Counted from the first letter of the stretch, positions 1 to 6,235 are shown. The stretch: DNA of 8,180 bases from Candidatus Nomurabacteria bacterium (GCA_943354205.1 CALRBJ010000022.1:1-8180), one strand, 5' to 3'. Numbers and translations are program-made. The notes: generated by a model from the letters alone, not told the origin.

Positions 1-50
1 ATGGCAAGTTTTTGTAATAGTTCAATACCTTGTAGTTATAGTTTTTAGTT

Positions 51-56
51 TATAAT
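51..56 (+). promoter_or_regulatory. -10 box of the DUF559 gene promoter
   Basis: A perfect TATAAT lies at 51-56, and the ATG follows after only 6 bases (63). A weak -35 candidate, TTGTAG at 30-35, is separated by 15 bases. Transcription would start at or next to the ATG, giving a leaderless or nearly leaderless mRNA. The -10 to ATG spacing is the same as for clpP. The -10 is clear; the -35 is doubtful. Confidence 0.55.
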
Positions 57-62
57 CTCCAC

Positions 63-404
63 ATGGCAAGAATATATAATCTACAAACATTTTCTGTTCG
101 CAGAAAGTTTTTAAGGAAACGCTCTACGCCGGAAGAAAAAATTCTGTGGGACAGATTGCGTAATAGAAACTTCAAATGGAAAATTAGAAGACAGTTTAGT
201 ATTGGTGGATACATTGCCGATTTTTATTGCCCAGAAAAGAGGGTAGTAATTGAATTAGACGGAAAAAGCCACTTTACCGAAGAAGGTAAAGAATACGACG
301 AGGAAAGGTCAAATCACTTCAGTGGATTAGGTATTAGAGTATTACGTTTTACCAATAAAGAAATAAATACCGACATTGAAAATGTAATCTCCAGAATTAT
401 TTAA
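63..404 (+). CDS. DUF559 domain protein (Vsr/PD-(D/E)xK-like endonuclease fold)
   Basis: This is a 113-residue single-domain protein of the DUF559 family, which is related to very-short-patch-repair (Vsr) endonucleases and other PD-(D/E)xK nucleases. The family hallmarks are present in order: a basic N-terminus, the helix motif TPEEKILWDRLRN (residues 22-34), then IADFYCPEKRVVIELDG (51-67), which holds the candidate metal ligands Asp53, Glu64 and Asp66, a His70 just after, and the closing strand RVLRFTNKEI (92-101). The length is normal for free-standing DUF559 proteins and the ORF looks intact. The substrate is unknown for the family, so a nicking or endonuclease activity is inference from the fold. 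No Shine-Dalgarno is visible, and a -10 box sits 6 bases before the start. The TAA stop overlaps the edge of a palindromic repeat (403-474), a neighbour that may be functionally linked. The base composition is more AT-rich than in tig. Confidence 0.85.
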   Translation: MARIYNLQTFSVRRKFLRKRSTPEEKILWDRLRNRNFKWKIRRQFSIGGYIADFYCPEKRVVIELDGKSHFTEEGKEYDEERSNHFSGLGIRVLRFTNKEINTDIENVISRII

Positions 405-474
405 CCTCTTCCCCTCTCCTTCACGTCTTCAAGGAGAGGGGCGACGCGTATACAGCGCGACGGGGGGTGAGGTT
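403..474 (+). repeat. Nested palindromic repeat next to the DUF559 gene (copy 1)
   Basis: A GC-rich element fills the gap between the DUF559 gene and tig. The inner arms CCCCTCTCCTT (411-421) and AAGGAGAGGGG (431-441) form a perfect 11-base stem with a 9-base loop. An outer pair, AACCTC (403-408) and GAGGTT (469-474), encloses the whole element. Between the inner stem and the right outer arm lie a GC-rich spacer with a small inverted repeat and the string CGGGGGGTGAGGT. The same plan, a C-rich arm, G-rich arm, spacer and GGGxTGAGGT end, recurs at 3207-3305. It has no T-tract, so it is not a typical terminator. Confidence 0.75.
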
Positions 475-502
475 TGACTTTCCCCTTAAAAAACAATAAT
501 GT
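474..502 (+). promoter_or_regulatory. Candidate tig promoter at the edge of the repeat
   Basis: TTGACT (474-479), 17 bases and TAATGT (497-502) form a reasonable sigma70-like promoter, with transcription expected near 508-510, only a few bases before the ATG at 513. The -35 begins at the last base of the palindromic repeat. If correct, the longer reading from TTG 474 cannot be the start, because it would lie in the -35. Confidence 0.45.
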
Positions 503-512
503 ATTAGAACTT

Positions 513-1592
513 ATGCAACACAAAATAAAGATAACTAAATTAGACAAAGGGCAGATAGAGATTGAGGGCTCCATAGAGTCTGCAATCTTGGAGTCGCACC
601 GCGCGAAGGCGATAGAACTCATCGGCCGCGATATTGAACTGCCGGGTTTTCGTAAAGGTAAAGTGCCAGCCGATATGGTAGAAAAAAATGTCTCCCCTCT
701 GGCCATCTACGAAGAAATGGCGACCTTGGCATTGAATGAGGCTTACCCGCAAATTTTGGAAAAAAATAAAATCGACGCTATCGGCCGACCGGAAATAAAT
801 ATCACCAAGCTCGCTCCCGGTAACGATTTAGAATTTAAAATAAAAACTGCCGTGCTTCCAGAAATTCAAATCGGAGACTATAAAAAAGTGGCTAAAGCCG
901 AAAAAGACTCTTTGCCAGAGGTCACCGTTTCTGAAGAAGAAATAGAAAAAACCACTAAAGAAATTTTGAAGATGCGCGCGCACCAAAAATTGCACGAGGA
1001 CGACCCCGACTCCGCTAAAGCTTCGCCGGGCAAGCACAGCCATGGCGAAATAAAAGATGAAGACTTACCAGCGCTCGATGATGAGTTCGTAAAATCCATG
1101 GGCAATTTTGCCGATGTCGCCGACTTCAAAACCAAACTTAAAGAAAATATCAAATTAGAAAAGACCAATATGGAGCGTGAGAAGCGCCGACTCCGAATTA
1201 TTGAAGGCGTGATGGCGCAAAGCGAGGCGGAAATTCCAGAAATTTTGGTAGACGCCGAGATGACCAAACTCCTCTACCGCATGCAAGCCGATGTGGAGCA
1301 AATGGGTGTAAAGTTTGAAGACTATTTGAAGCACCTAAACAAAACCGAGGAAGATATGAAAAAAGAATTCCGCGGTGACGCTGAAAAGCGCGCCAAGTTG
1401 GAACTGGTGCTCGATGCTATCGCCAAAGCCGAGAAGCTCGTAGCTGAAGAAAAAGATATTGAAGCCGAAGTACAAAAGCTGATGGATATGTATAAAGACG
1501 CCGACCCCGAGCGCGCTCGCATGTATGTCTCGGGTATGATTCAAAACGAAAAAGTCTTCCGCTTCTTGGAAGATTTAGCGGATGAGAAATAG
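513..1592 (+). CDS. tig: Trigger factor, PPIase-less form
   Basis: This is the ribosome-bound chaperone that meets nascent chains at the exit tunnel, here 359 residues against about 430 in E. coli. The N-terminal ribosome-binding domain spans residues 1 to about 135 and carries the signature GFRKGK (45-50), the loop that contacts ribosomal protein L23. The family's middle FKBP-type prolyl isomerase domain is absent. A charged linker of about 40 residues, with a HEDDPDSAKASPGKHSHGE stretch, joins the arm directly to the C-terminal substrate-binding domain. That domain begins near DLPALDDEF and is rich in long charged helices. I chose the ATG at 513 over the upstream in-frame TTG at 474 because homology starts at MQHKIKITKL and the TTG lies in a probable -35 box. 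The gene has its own terminator 4 bases after the stop, so it is probably monocistronic. Loss of the PPIase domain fits reduced CPR genomes, where such short trigger factors occur. Confidence 0.93.
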   Translation: MQHKIKITKLDKGQIEIEGSIESAILESHRAKAIELIGRDIELPGFRKGKVPADMVEKNVSPLAIYEEMATLALNEAYPQILEKNKIDAIGRPEINITKLAPGNDLEFKIKTAVLPEIQIGDYKKVAKAEKDSLPEVTVSEEEIEKTTKEILKMRAHQKLHEDDPDSAKASPGKHSHGEIKDEDLPALDDEFVKSMGNFADVADFKTKLKENIKLEKTNMEREKRRLRIIEGVMAQSEAEIPEILVDAEMTKLLYRMQADVEQMGVKFEDYLKHLNKTEEDMKKEFRGDAEKRAKLELVLDAIAKAEKLVAEEKDIEAEVQKLMDMYKDADPERARMYVSGMIQNEKVFRFLEDLADEK

Positions 1593-1596
1593 TTAG

Positions 1597-1630
1597 AACT
1601 AAAAATCCACGGCAACGTGGATTTTTAGTT
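1597..1630 (+). terminator. Rho-independent terminator of tig
   Basis: The arms at 1597-1611 and 1616-1630 pair perfectly over 15 bases around a GCAA (GNRA-type) tetraloop. The right arm ends in a T-rich run (ATTTTTAGTT) followed by TTG. It begins 4 bases after the tig stop codon and separates tig from the clpP promoter. Confidence 0.85.
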
Positions 1631-1644
1631 TTGTGAAACCCAAT

Positions 1645-1673
1645 TTGAAATCGGACCGTAACAGTGCTACAAT
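1645..1673 (+). promoter_or_regulatory. clpP promoter, predicted leaderless
   Basis: TTGAAA (1645-1650), a 17-base spacer and TACAAT (1668-1673) form a good sigma70-type promoter. The clpP ATG at 1680 begins 6 bases after the -10, about where transcription should start, and there is no room for a Shine-Dalgarno. A leaderless clpP mRNA is predicted. Confidence 0.7.
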
Positions 1674-1679
1674 CCGCTT

Positions 1680-2261
1680 ATGTTAATACCAACCGTTATA
1701 GAAAAATCACAATTTGGCGAGCGAGCGTATGATATTTACTCTCGCCTCTTAAATGAACGCATTATATTTTTGGGCGGAGTGATAGATGACAATATGGCAA
1801 ACTTGGTTATTGCTCAACTTTTGTATTTGGAGCATGTAGACCCAAAAAAAGATATTTATCTTTATATAAACTCTCCAGGAGGTTCAGTTTCATCCACCCT
1901 TGCGATGATAGACACCATGAATCATGTAAAACCAGACGTGGCGACCGTGTGCGTGGGCATGGGCGCGTCAGGCGGAGCGCTTCTCCTTTCAGCCGGACAA
2001 AAAGGCAAGCGATATATTTTGCCAAATGCGGAAGTGATGATTCACCAAGTGCTCTCGGGTATCGAAGGCCAAGCATCCGATATTGAAATCGGCGCAAAAC
2101 ATATTCTTCGCACTAAAGCTATCCTCAACAAAATTCTTTCTAAAAATACCGGCAAATCTATCGAACAAGTAGAAAAAGATTCCGACCGCGACAATTGGAT
2201 GACCGCTGAAGAAGCCAAGAAATACGGAATTGTAGATGAAATAATGACGAAGCGTAAGTAG
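1680..2261 (+). CDS. clpP: ATP-dependent Clp protease proteolytic subunit
   Basis: ClpP forms the double-heptamer proteolytic chamber that degrades proteins unfolded by ClpX, ClpA or ClpC in the cytoplasm. At 193 residues the length is normal. The catalytic triad is visible: Ser97 in GMGASGGALLL, His122 in VMIHQVLSG and Asp171 in DSDRDNWMTAEEA. The N-terminus (LIPTVIEKSQFGERAYDIYSRLL) and the substrate-binding strand YINSPGGSV (62-70) are canonical. The nucleophile loop reads GASGG rather than the common AASMG, a small deviation that keeps the serine. The start is fixed by homology and by the promoter directly in front. A hypothetical gene follows after 10 bases and is probably co-transcribed. 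No Clp ATPase gene lies in the window. Confidence 0.96.
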   Translation: MLIPTVIEKSQFGERAYDIYSRLLNERIIFLGGVIDDNMANLVIAQLLYLEHVDPKKDIYLYINSPGGSVSSTLAMIDTMNHVKPDVATVCVGMGASGGALLLSAGQKGKRYILPNAEVMIHQVLSGIEGQASDIEIGAKHILRTKAILNKILSKNTGKSIEQVEKDSDRDNWMTAEEAKKYGIVDEIMTKRK

Positions 2262-2271
2262 ACTTTGAACT

Positions 2272-3192
2272 ATGAATACAAGCGGAGAACCAAAGTTTGA
2301 AGGTGGTCCTAAAACGCCAAATTTGAATGAAATTTACACGACCATAGATCGTTATAATGGTTTTCTGTTCAATGAATACATGAATGACTGGGTAAAAGGA
2401 AGCGACAAAGAAAGCCGTCTAGGAGAAGTACGATTTGAAGACAGCACCGCCCCTAAATACAAACAAGAAAATGATTTGAATGATCCAATTCATGAATTGG
2501 AAAAAGAATTAAAACAAATTGGGTTAGTGAGCGAAAAGAGGCAAGAAGAATACCAAGCACCAAAAGTTTTTCTTATGCTTCAGGATGGAAATAAATTTAT
2601 TGAATACTTGAAAAGTTTATCGAATACTGAAATTTCTGAAGGAGAACGCACTCACTTGATTCAATTTTTAAACGAAAATATTCAAAATCTAAAAGATGGC
2701 TACGATTTAGATTCTGAAATCGATCTAAACGCTCTTTTGGAGTGGCGAAATTCTTTATCCGAAATCGTCAACGTAATCGAAAAGATATCTGGAGAAAAAT
2801 TATCCGAAAAAGAAGCAAAAAGCATTAAAAAAGCTCGTGGTTTTATAGAACCGCTTCGTGACGGCTGGTTCAAAGAATACGCATGGCTCTCTGAAAGAGG
2901 AATTATAGAGCGAGGCGGACAAAGATATTTCGATATTACTTCAGAAAATTATAAGAAAGACTGGGGTAATATCTTAGAAAATTTAAATTTAATATCCGAA
3001 AAACCAAACACTAAAGAATTCTTGGAGAATTTTAAACAAAAAGCGCTCAATTATTTAAAAGAAAGTAAAGAAAAATTGGAATCCACGATGGATGAGCCAG
3101 AAAACGAGAGAACTGGATACAAAGCTGAAAGAATAAAAATTCTAGACGAGATAGAAAAAATAAAAGACAGAATCGAAGGTCTAATCAAATAA
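2272..3192 (+). CDS. Hypothetical protein, charged and helical, downstream of clpP
   Basis: I do not recognise this 306-residue protein. It is strongly hydrophilic, rich in Glu, Lys, Asn and Ile, and appears to contain no cysteine. No signal peptide or membrane segment is visible, so it is probably cytoplasmic. The first 80 residues are polar and look weakly structured. The middle is predicted to be helical, with a more distinctive block at about residues 190-235 (ARGFIEPLRDGWFKEYAWLS, then GGQRYFDITSENYKKDWG). The last 60 residues look like a coiled coil. The ATG lies 10 bases after the clpP stop with no Shine-Dalgarno, so translation may be coupled to clpP. The codons are more AT-rich than in clpP. 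A ClpP-related role is possible only by position. It is followed by the repeat cluster and not by a standard terminator. Confidence 0.8.
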   Translation: MNTSGEPKFEGGPKTPNLNEIYTTIDRYNGFLFNEYMNDWVKGSDKESRLGEVRFEDSTAPKYKQENDLNDPIHELEKELKQIGLVSEKRQEEYQAPKVFLMLQDGNKFIEYLKSLSNTEISEGERTHLIQFLNENIQNLKDGYDLDSEIDLNALLEWRNSLSEIVNVIEKISGEKLSEKEAKSIKKARGFIEPLRDGWFKEYAWLSERGIIERGGQRYFDITSENYKKDWGNILENLNLISEKPNTKEFLENFKQKALNYLKESKEKLESTMDEPENERTGYKAERIKILDEIEKIKDRIEGLIK

Positions 3193-3206
3193 TATTCTCC
3201 GCATTT

Positions 3207-3360
3207 CACCCTTCGCATTTTGAAGGGGAAGGGTCGACTTGCCTGATGAGGCAAGCGGGGATGAGGTCTTCCCCTCTCCTCTGCAGGAGAGGTCAGGGTG
3301 AGGTGAGCCCTCTCCGCCTTGATAAGGAGGAGAACCACACGGTAGTGGGTAGAGGTGGTG
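3207..3360 (+). repeat. Cluster of palindromic repeats (copies 2-4)
   Basis: Three head-to-tail elements in one orientation resemble the repeat at 403-474. Copy 2 (3207-3267) has arms ACCCTTC (3208-3214) and GAAGGGT (3228-3234), then a second hairpin CTTGCCT (3238-3244)/AGGCAAG (3249-3255), and ends CGGGGATGAGGT. Copy 3 (3269-3305) has arms CCTCTCCT (3273-3280) and AGGAGAGG (3285-3292), then CAGGGTGAGGT. Copy 4 (3307-3360) has a 10-base stem with one mismatch (3311-3320/3324-3333), then ACCAC (3334-3338) pairing with GTGGT (3355-3359). It ends in AGAGGTGGT, a variant family. No T-tracts are present, and open readings across the region on the minus strand are repeat-derived. Confidence 0.75.
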
Positions 3361-3583
3361 CCGGAATGGACCCAGTTTGCCACCCTCCCCTCTTTCTGGT
3401 ATTATCAAATTATCGAATTTTATAAATTTTATTTTGTGACGCCCTTAGATATCCTGTCCTGAACACCGCTTTAATCCCAAATGCTTAAAACTTCCCAAAT
3501 ATTAAAGATTAATTCACACATTCCCCCATCCGCAAAGGCAGACTGCCTACGGCTAGGTATCTTTTAGGCGACACGGTCGCACC
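3361..3583. other. Non-coding leader region before rny
   Basis: No gene is visible here. A C-rich stretch at 3380-3393 may be a decayed repeat half. The stretch 3400-3435 is very AT-rich and could hold the rny promoter, but no pair of -35 and -10 boxes stands out. Near the start codon, a GCGAC/GTCGC hairpin (3568-3572/3576-3580, loop ACG) ends 3 bases before the rny ATG. Just upstream is TGCCTACGGC (3544-3553), which shares a 9-base core with a hairpin in the recombinase gene at 7027-7035. No riboswitch fold was recognised. Confidence 0.5.
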
Positions 3584-5110
3584 ATGAGTATAGTAACAAT
3601 TATTTTAGGAGCCCTCGGTCTTTTAGTCGGAGTGGCTTTGGGCTATTATCTGCGCTTGATTATCGCCCTCGGCCAGCGCCGCAGCATAGAAATAGATATA
3701 AAGCAAATGATGCTTGGCGCCAAAGAAGAAGCGCAAAAAATCACCGAGGCTTCTACTAAAAAAGCCGAGGAAAAGGAAGCGGAGTTGAAAGAAGTGGAAA
3801 AAACCAAGACCGAGGACTTCAAGAAAACCGAAGAGCGTTTGATTAAAAAAGAAGGCTTGCTCGACGCTCGCCAGATAGAGATAGACAGAGAAGTAGAAAA
3901 TATTAAATTAAAAATAGAGGAAATCAAAAAGATAGACGAGCGTGCCAAAGCTATGGAGGAATCCAAAAAGGGCGAGCTCGAACGCATCGCGCGCTTGAGC
4001 GAGAGCGATGCAAAAGAAGAACTCATAAAAAATATCGAACGCCGACACGAAGAAGACCTGCTCGTGCGCATGCAAAAATTAGAAAACGCCAGCGCGGAAA
4101 AATTGGACCGCCGCGCAAAGGATATAATGGCCACCGCCATTCAGCGCCTCGCCTCTTCTACCGCCTCCGAGCTCATGTCTACCTCGGTGCCGATAGCCTC
4201 GGATGATATCAAAGGTAAAATCATCGGAAAAGAAGGCCGCAATATCCGCGCATTTGAGCGCATGGCCGGAGTAGAGCTCATAGTGGACGACACTCCGGGC
4301 ACAATTATCATTTCTTCATTTGACCCTGTGCGCCGACAAGTCGCTCGCGTCGCTCTTGAAAACCTCATCGCCGATGGGCGCATCCAGCCAGCCAAGATTG
4401 AAGAAATCGTAGAGAAATCTAAAGAAGAAATAAATAAAATCATCAAAGAAAAGGGCGAAGCCGCCGCCTATGAATGCGGAGTGTTCAATTTGGACGGTCG
4501 CATTCTCGCTATTCTCGGTCGCCTACACTTCCGCACCAGCTATGGCCAAAACGTGCTTCAGCACTCTATCGAAATGGCGCACATTTCTAGAATGCTTGCC
4601 GAAGAATTGGGCGCTGACCCAAATATTGCGGCCTCGGGCGCGCTGGTGCACGACATCGGCAAGGCTTTGGACCACGAAGTACAAGGCACACATATCGACA
4701 TCGGTATGCGCATCCTCCAAAAATTTGGCGCTGATAAAAAAGTGATAGATGCCATGAAGAGCCATCACGAAGACTATCCATATGAAACGATTGAATCCGT
4801 CATCGTGCAAACTGCCGATGCTATTTCCGGTGGCCGCCCTGGCGCACGCCGCGACAGCGTAGAAAATTATTTGAAACGCTTGGCCGAATTGGAAGCAGTG
4901 GTAAACAATTTCGGCGGAGTAGAAAAATCTTACGCTCTCCAAGCTGGCCGCGAAATCCGCGTATTTGTAACTCCCGACAAAGTTTCCGACATTGAAGCCA
5001 AAGGCATGGCCCGCGAAATCGCCCAAAAAATCGAAGCCGACCTCAAATATCCAGGTGAAATAAAAGTCACTGTGATTCGCGAAAATCGTATCGTAGAATA
5101 CGCCCGGTAG
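3584..5110 (+). CDS. rny: Ribonuclease Y
   Basis: RNase Y is a membrane-anchored endoribonuclease that starts mRNA decay. The 508-residue protein has the full family layout. There is one N-terminal membrane segment (about residues 4-29, IVTIILGALGLLVGVALGYY), then a long highly charged coiled coil (about 35-185). A KH RNA-binding domain follows, with GKIIGKEGRNIR (211-222), and then an HD hydrolase domain with His327, the His356-Asp357 pair in GALVHDIGKALDHE and Asp412 in TADAIS. The C-terminal YPGEIKVTVIRENRIVEYAR block is typical. The length is close to that of Bacillus (about 520). No Shine-Dalgarno is present, and a small hairpin lies 3 bases before the ATG. The start is supported because the membrane segment begins directly after it. 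The gene stands alone between the repeat cluster and a terminator shared with the convergent Fic gene. Confidence 0.96.
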   Translation: MSIVTIILGALGLLVGVALGYYLRLIIALGQRRSIEIDIKQMMLGAKEEAQKITEASTKKAEEKEAELKEVEKTKTEDFKKTEERLIKKEGLLDARQIEIDREVENIKLKIEEIKKIDERAKAMEESKKGELERIARLSESDAKEELIKNIERRHEEDLLVRMQKLENASAEKLDRRAKDIMATAIQRLASSTASELMSTSVPIASDDIKGKIIGKEGRNIRAFERMAGVELIVDDTPGTIIISSFDPVRRQVARVALENLIADGRIQPAKIEEIVEKSKEEINKIIKEKGEAAAYECGVFNLDGRILAILGRLHFRTSYGQNVLQHSIEMAHISRMLAEELGADPNIAASGALVHDIGKALDHEVQGTHIDIGMRILQKFGADKKVIDAMKSHHEDYPYETIESVIVQTADAISGGRPGARRDSVENYLKRLAELEAVVNNFGGVEKSYALQAGREIRVFVTPDKVSDIEAKGMAREIAQKIEADLKYPGEIKVTVIRENRIVEYAR

Positions 5111-5133
5111 TAGTGAGACTTTTTAACTAAAAC

Positions 5134-5166
5134 AAAAAACCGCTAGGCAAGACCTAGCGGTTTTTT
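5134..5166. terminator. Bidirectional terminator between rny and the Fic gene
   Basis: CCGCTAGG (5140-5147) pairs perfectly with CCTAGCGG (5153-5160) around a CAAGA loop, flanked by six A on the left and six T on the right. The symmetry gives a U-tract on either strand, so it can end both rny (plus) and the convergent Fic gene (minus, stop codon at 5169-5171). Confidence 0.9.
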
Positions 5167-5168
5167 GT

Positions 5169-6104
5169 TTACTTCTTCTTTCTAATCAAATTCATCTCGT
5201 ATTGTTCTATCGCATCGAGTGATGTTTTCCAATTCCTGCCGTCTTTAACTCCCGCCACCTTACCAGTGCGAACAAGCAACCCTAAATATTCCGCACTGTA
5301 TTTTGTTTGCGGTGCTATTTTAGACAAGGATACAAGTGAATTTTCTTTTGTGGAACTTTCTATCGCTCTGATATACAGATCAAGAGACCTCTCAACTGCT
5401 TGAGCAATAAAAAATACCAAGTCCTCCATATTTCCATTATCAGCTTTTTGTAATGCCCTATAGTATTTTTCTCTTTCGTTTTTCAATATAACGACGATGG
5501 GATAGCCTTGTTTCATTAGTAAAATATTCAAAACAAGTCGGCTTACCCTGCCATTACCATCGCCAAAAGGGTGAATATGCACGAAACGATGCTTGAATTC
5601 GGTTGCAAGGGTAATAATATCCAAATTATCTTTATTTTTTTTATGCCAAGAAATTAACTCATGCATTTTTTGTGGAACTTCAAACGCTCCACACGGAGTA
5701 TGTTTGCTTCCGGTGATCCGGACATCATGCGCTCGGTATGAACCAGCCTCTACCCCGTCGATATTTTGCACCACCAAACTATGCATGTTTCGTATCAGCA
5801 TCTCTGAGATAGGAATATCTTTTTTACTATCCACAATGTCATATAAATATTCGATGGCTTTGGCTTGGTTTTTCGCTTCAAGATGATCTTTGAGTGATTT
5901 TCCTTTAATTGTGATTCCCTGCTGCAATACAAGCATTGTCTCTCGTAGTGTTAGAGTATTCCCCTCTATCGCGTTTGAGTTGTAGTTCATTTCAAGAGAA
6001 AATTGCTCTCGCAGTTTTTTCACGAGATACGGCGGAAATGGTCGAGCTTTTTTCAAAACCTTTAATTTTTCTTCTATTCTTTTGAGTATGATGTCTTGCT
6101 TCAT
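5169..6104 (-). CDS. Fic family protein with C-terminal DNA-binding segment (class II)
   Basis: Fic enzymes usually transfer AMP from ATP to a hydroxyl on a target protein. The 311-residue protein has the inhibitory helix motif SNAIEGN at residues 43-49 (S-x3-E-G form; Glu47 is the autoinhibitory residue), which makes it a class II Fic with inhibitor in cis. The flap strand YRAHDVRITGS follows (123-133), then the complete catalytic motif HPFGDGNGRVSR (178-189), with His178, the phosphate-binding DGNGR and Arg189. After a helical segment, residues 262-302 (IAPQTKYSAEYLGLLVRTGK, then GRNWKTSLDAIEQY) resemble a helix-turn-helix DNA-binding module. I chose the ATG at 6104. The longer reading from TTG 6137 would begin at or upstream of the predicted transcription start. 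A perfect inverted repeat around the promoter suggests autoregulation. The target protein is unknown, and no separate antitoxin gene is adjacent. Confidence 0.92.
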   Translation of the reverse strand: MKQDIILKRIEEKLKVLKKARPFPPYLVKKLREQFSLEMNYNSNAIEGNTLTLRETMLVLQQGITIKGKSLKDHLEAKNQAKAIEYLYDIVDSKKDIPISEMLIRNMHSLVVQNIDGVEAGSYRAHDVRITGSKHTPCGAFEVPQKMHELISWHKKNKDNLDIITLATEFKHRFVHIHPFGDGNGRVSRLVLNILLMKQGYPIVVILKNEREKYYRALQKADNGNMEDLVFFIAQAVERSLDLYIRAIESSTKENSLVSLSKIAPQTKYSAEYLGLLVRTGKVAGVKDGRNWKTSLDAIEQYEMNLIRKKK

Positions 6105-6120
6105 AAATGGGAATACCCTT

Positions 6121-6158
6121 AATATCGGATAACCCAATTTAGTATACTATCCGATATT
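6121..6158 (-). promoter_or_regulatory. Inverted-repeat operator of the Fic gene
   Basis: AATATCGGATA (6121-6131) and TATCCGATATT (6148-6158) are perfect 11-base inverted copies separated by 16 bases. One arm lies in the -35/-10 spacer and the other lies around or just after the predicted transcription start, so a bound protein would cover the -10 box. Each arm is itself nearly palindromic (TATCSGATA). The centre-to-centre distance of 27 bases is about two and a half helical turns. The Fic protein's own C-terminal DNA-binding segment is the obvious candidate ligand, by inference. Confidence 0.65.
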
Positions 6159-6169
6159 AGTAAAAGCAA
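6141..6169 (-). promoter_or_regulatory. Promoter of the Fic gene
   Basis: On the minus strand, TTGCTT (6169-6164), a 17-base spacer and TATACT (6146-6141) form a good promoter. Transcription would start near 6134, giving a leader of about 30 bases before the ATG at 6104. A weak AAGGG lies 11 bases before that ATG. The operator arms overlap this promoter. Confidence 0.65.
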
Positions 6170-6235
6170 GTTTTTATCCACAATTAAGTTTATTTTGTCA
6201 AAAATTGGCCCTTACTTGCCAAAGTGTTTTCGGGG

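Noticed and set aside
1..48. ATG at position 1 with the same first 8 bases (ATGGCAAG) as the DUF559 start at 63
   Set aside because: The reading stops after 15 codons at 46-48 and its residues look like nothing known. The 8-base identity is too short to call a duplication.
474..512. TTG 474 as the trigger factor start, adding 13 residues
   Set aside because: The added residues are not trigger factor-like, the TTG overlaps the repeat edge and a probable -35 box, and homology begins at the ATG at 513.
401..706. Open reading on the minus strand across the repeat and early tig
   Set aside because: It is antisense to a confident gene, and the rest translates the palindromic repeat. There is no promoter and no family resemblance.
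3207..3360. CRISPR-like array or tandem terminator series
   Set aside because: Copies differ in sequence and length, have no unique equal-size spacers, no cas genes are near, and the stems lack T-tracts.
3051..3408. Minus-strand open readings over the repeat cluster
   Set aside because: They translate repeat arms into Pro/Gly/Arg-rich strings, overlap the end of a better gene, and have no start signals.
3646..4140. 164-codon minus-strand open frame inside rny, plus several others inside tig and rny
   Set aside because: They are Ser/Phe/Ile-rich antisense shadows of Glu/Lys-rich coiled-coil coding on the other strand.
5169..6104. Fic gene as the toxin of a two-gene Fic/antitoxin pair
   Set aside because: The inhibitory S-x3-E-G motif is within the same protein and no small antitoxin gene is adjacent.
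6105..6137. TTG 6137 as the Fic start, adding 11 residues
   Set aside because: The predicted transcription start is near 6134 and the region is the operator. ATG 6104 begins the recognisable Fic N-terminal helix.
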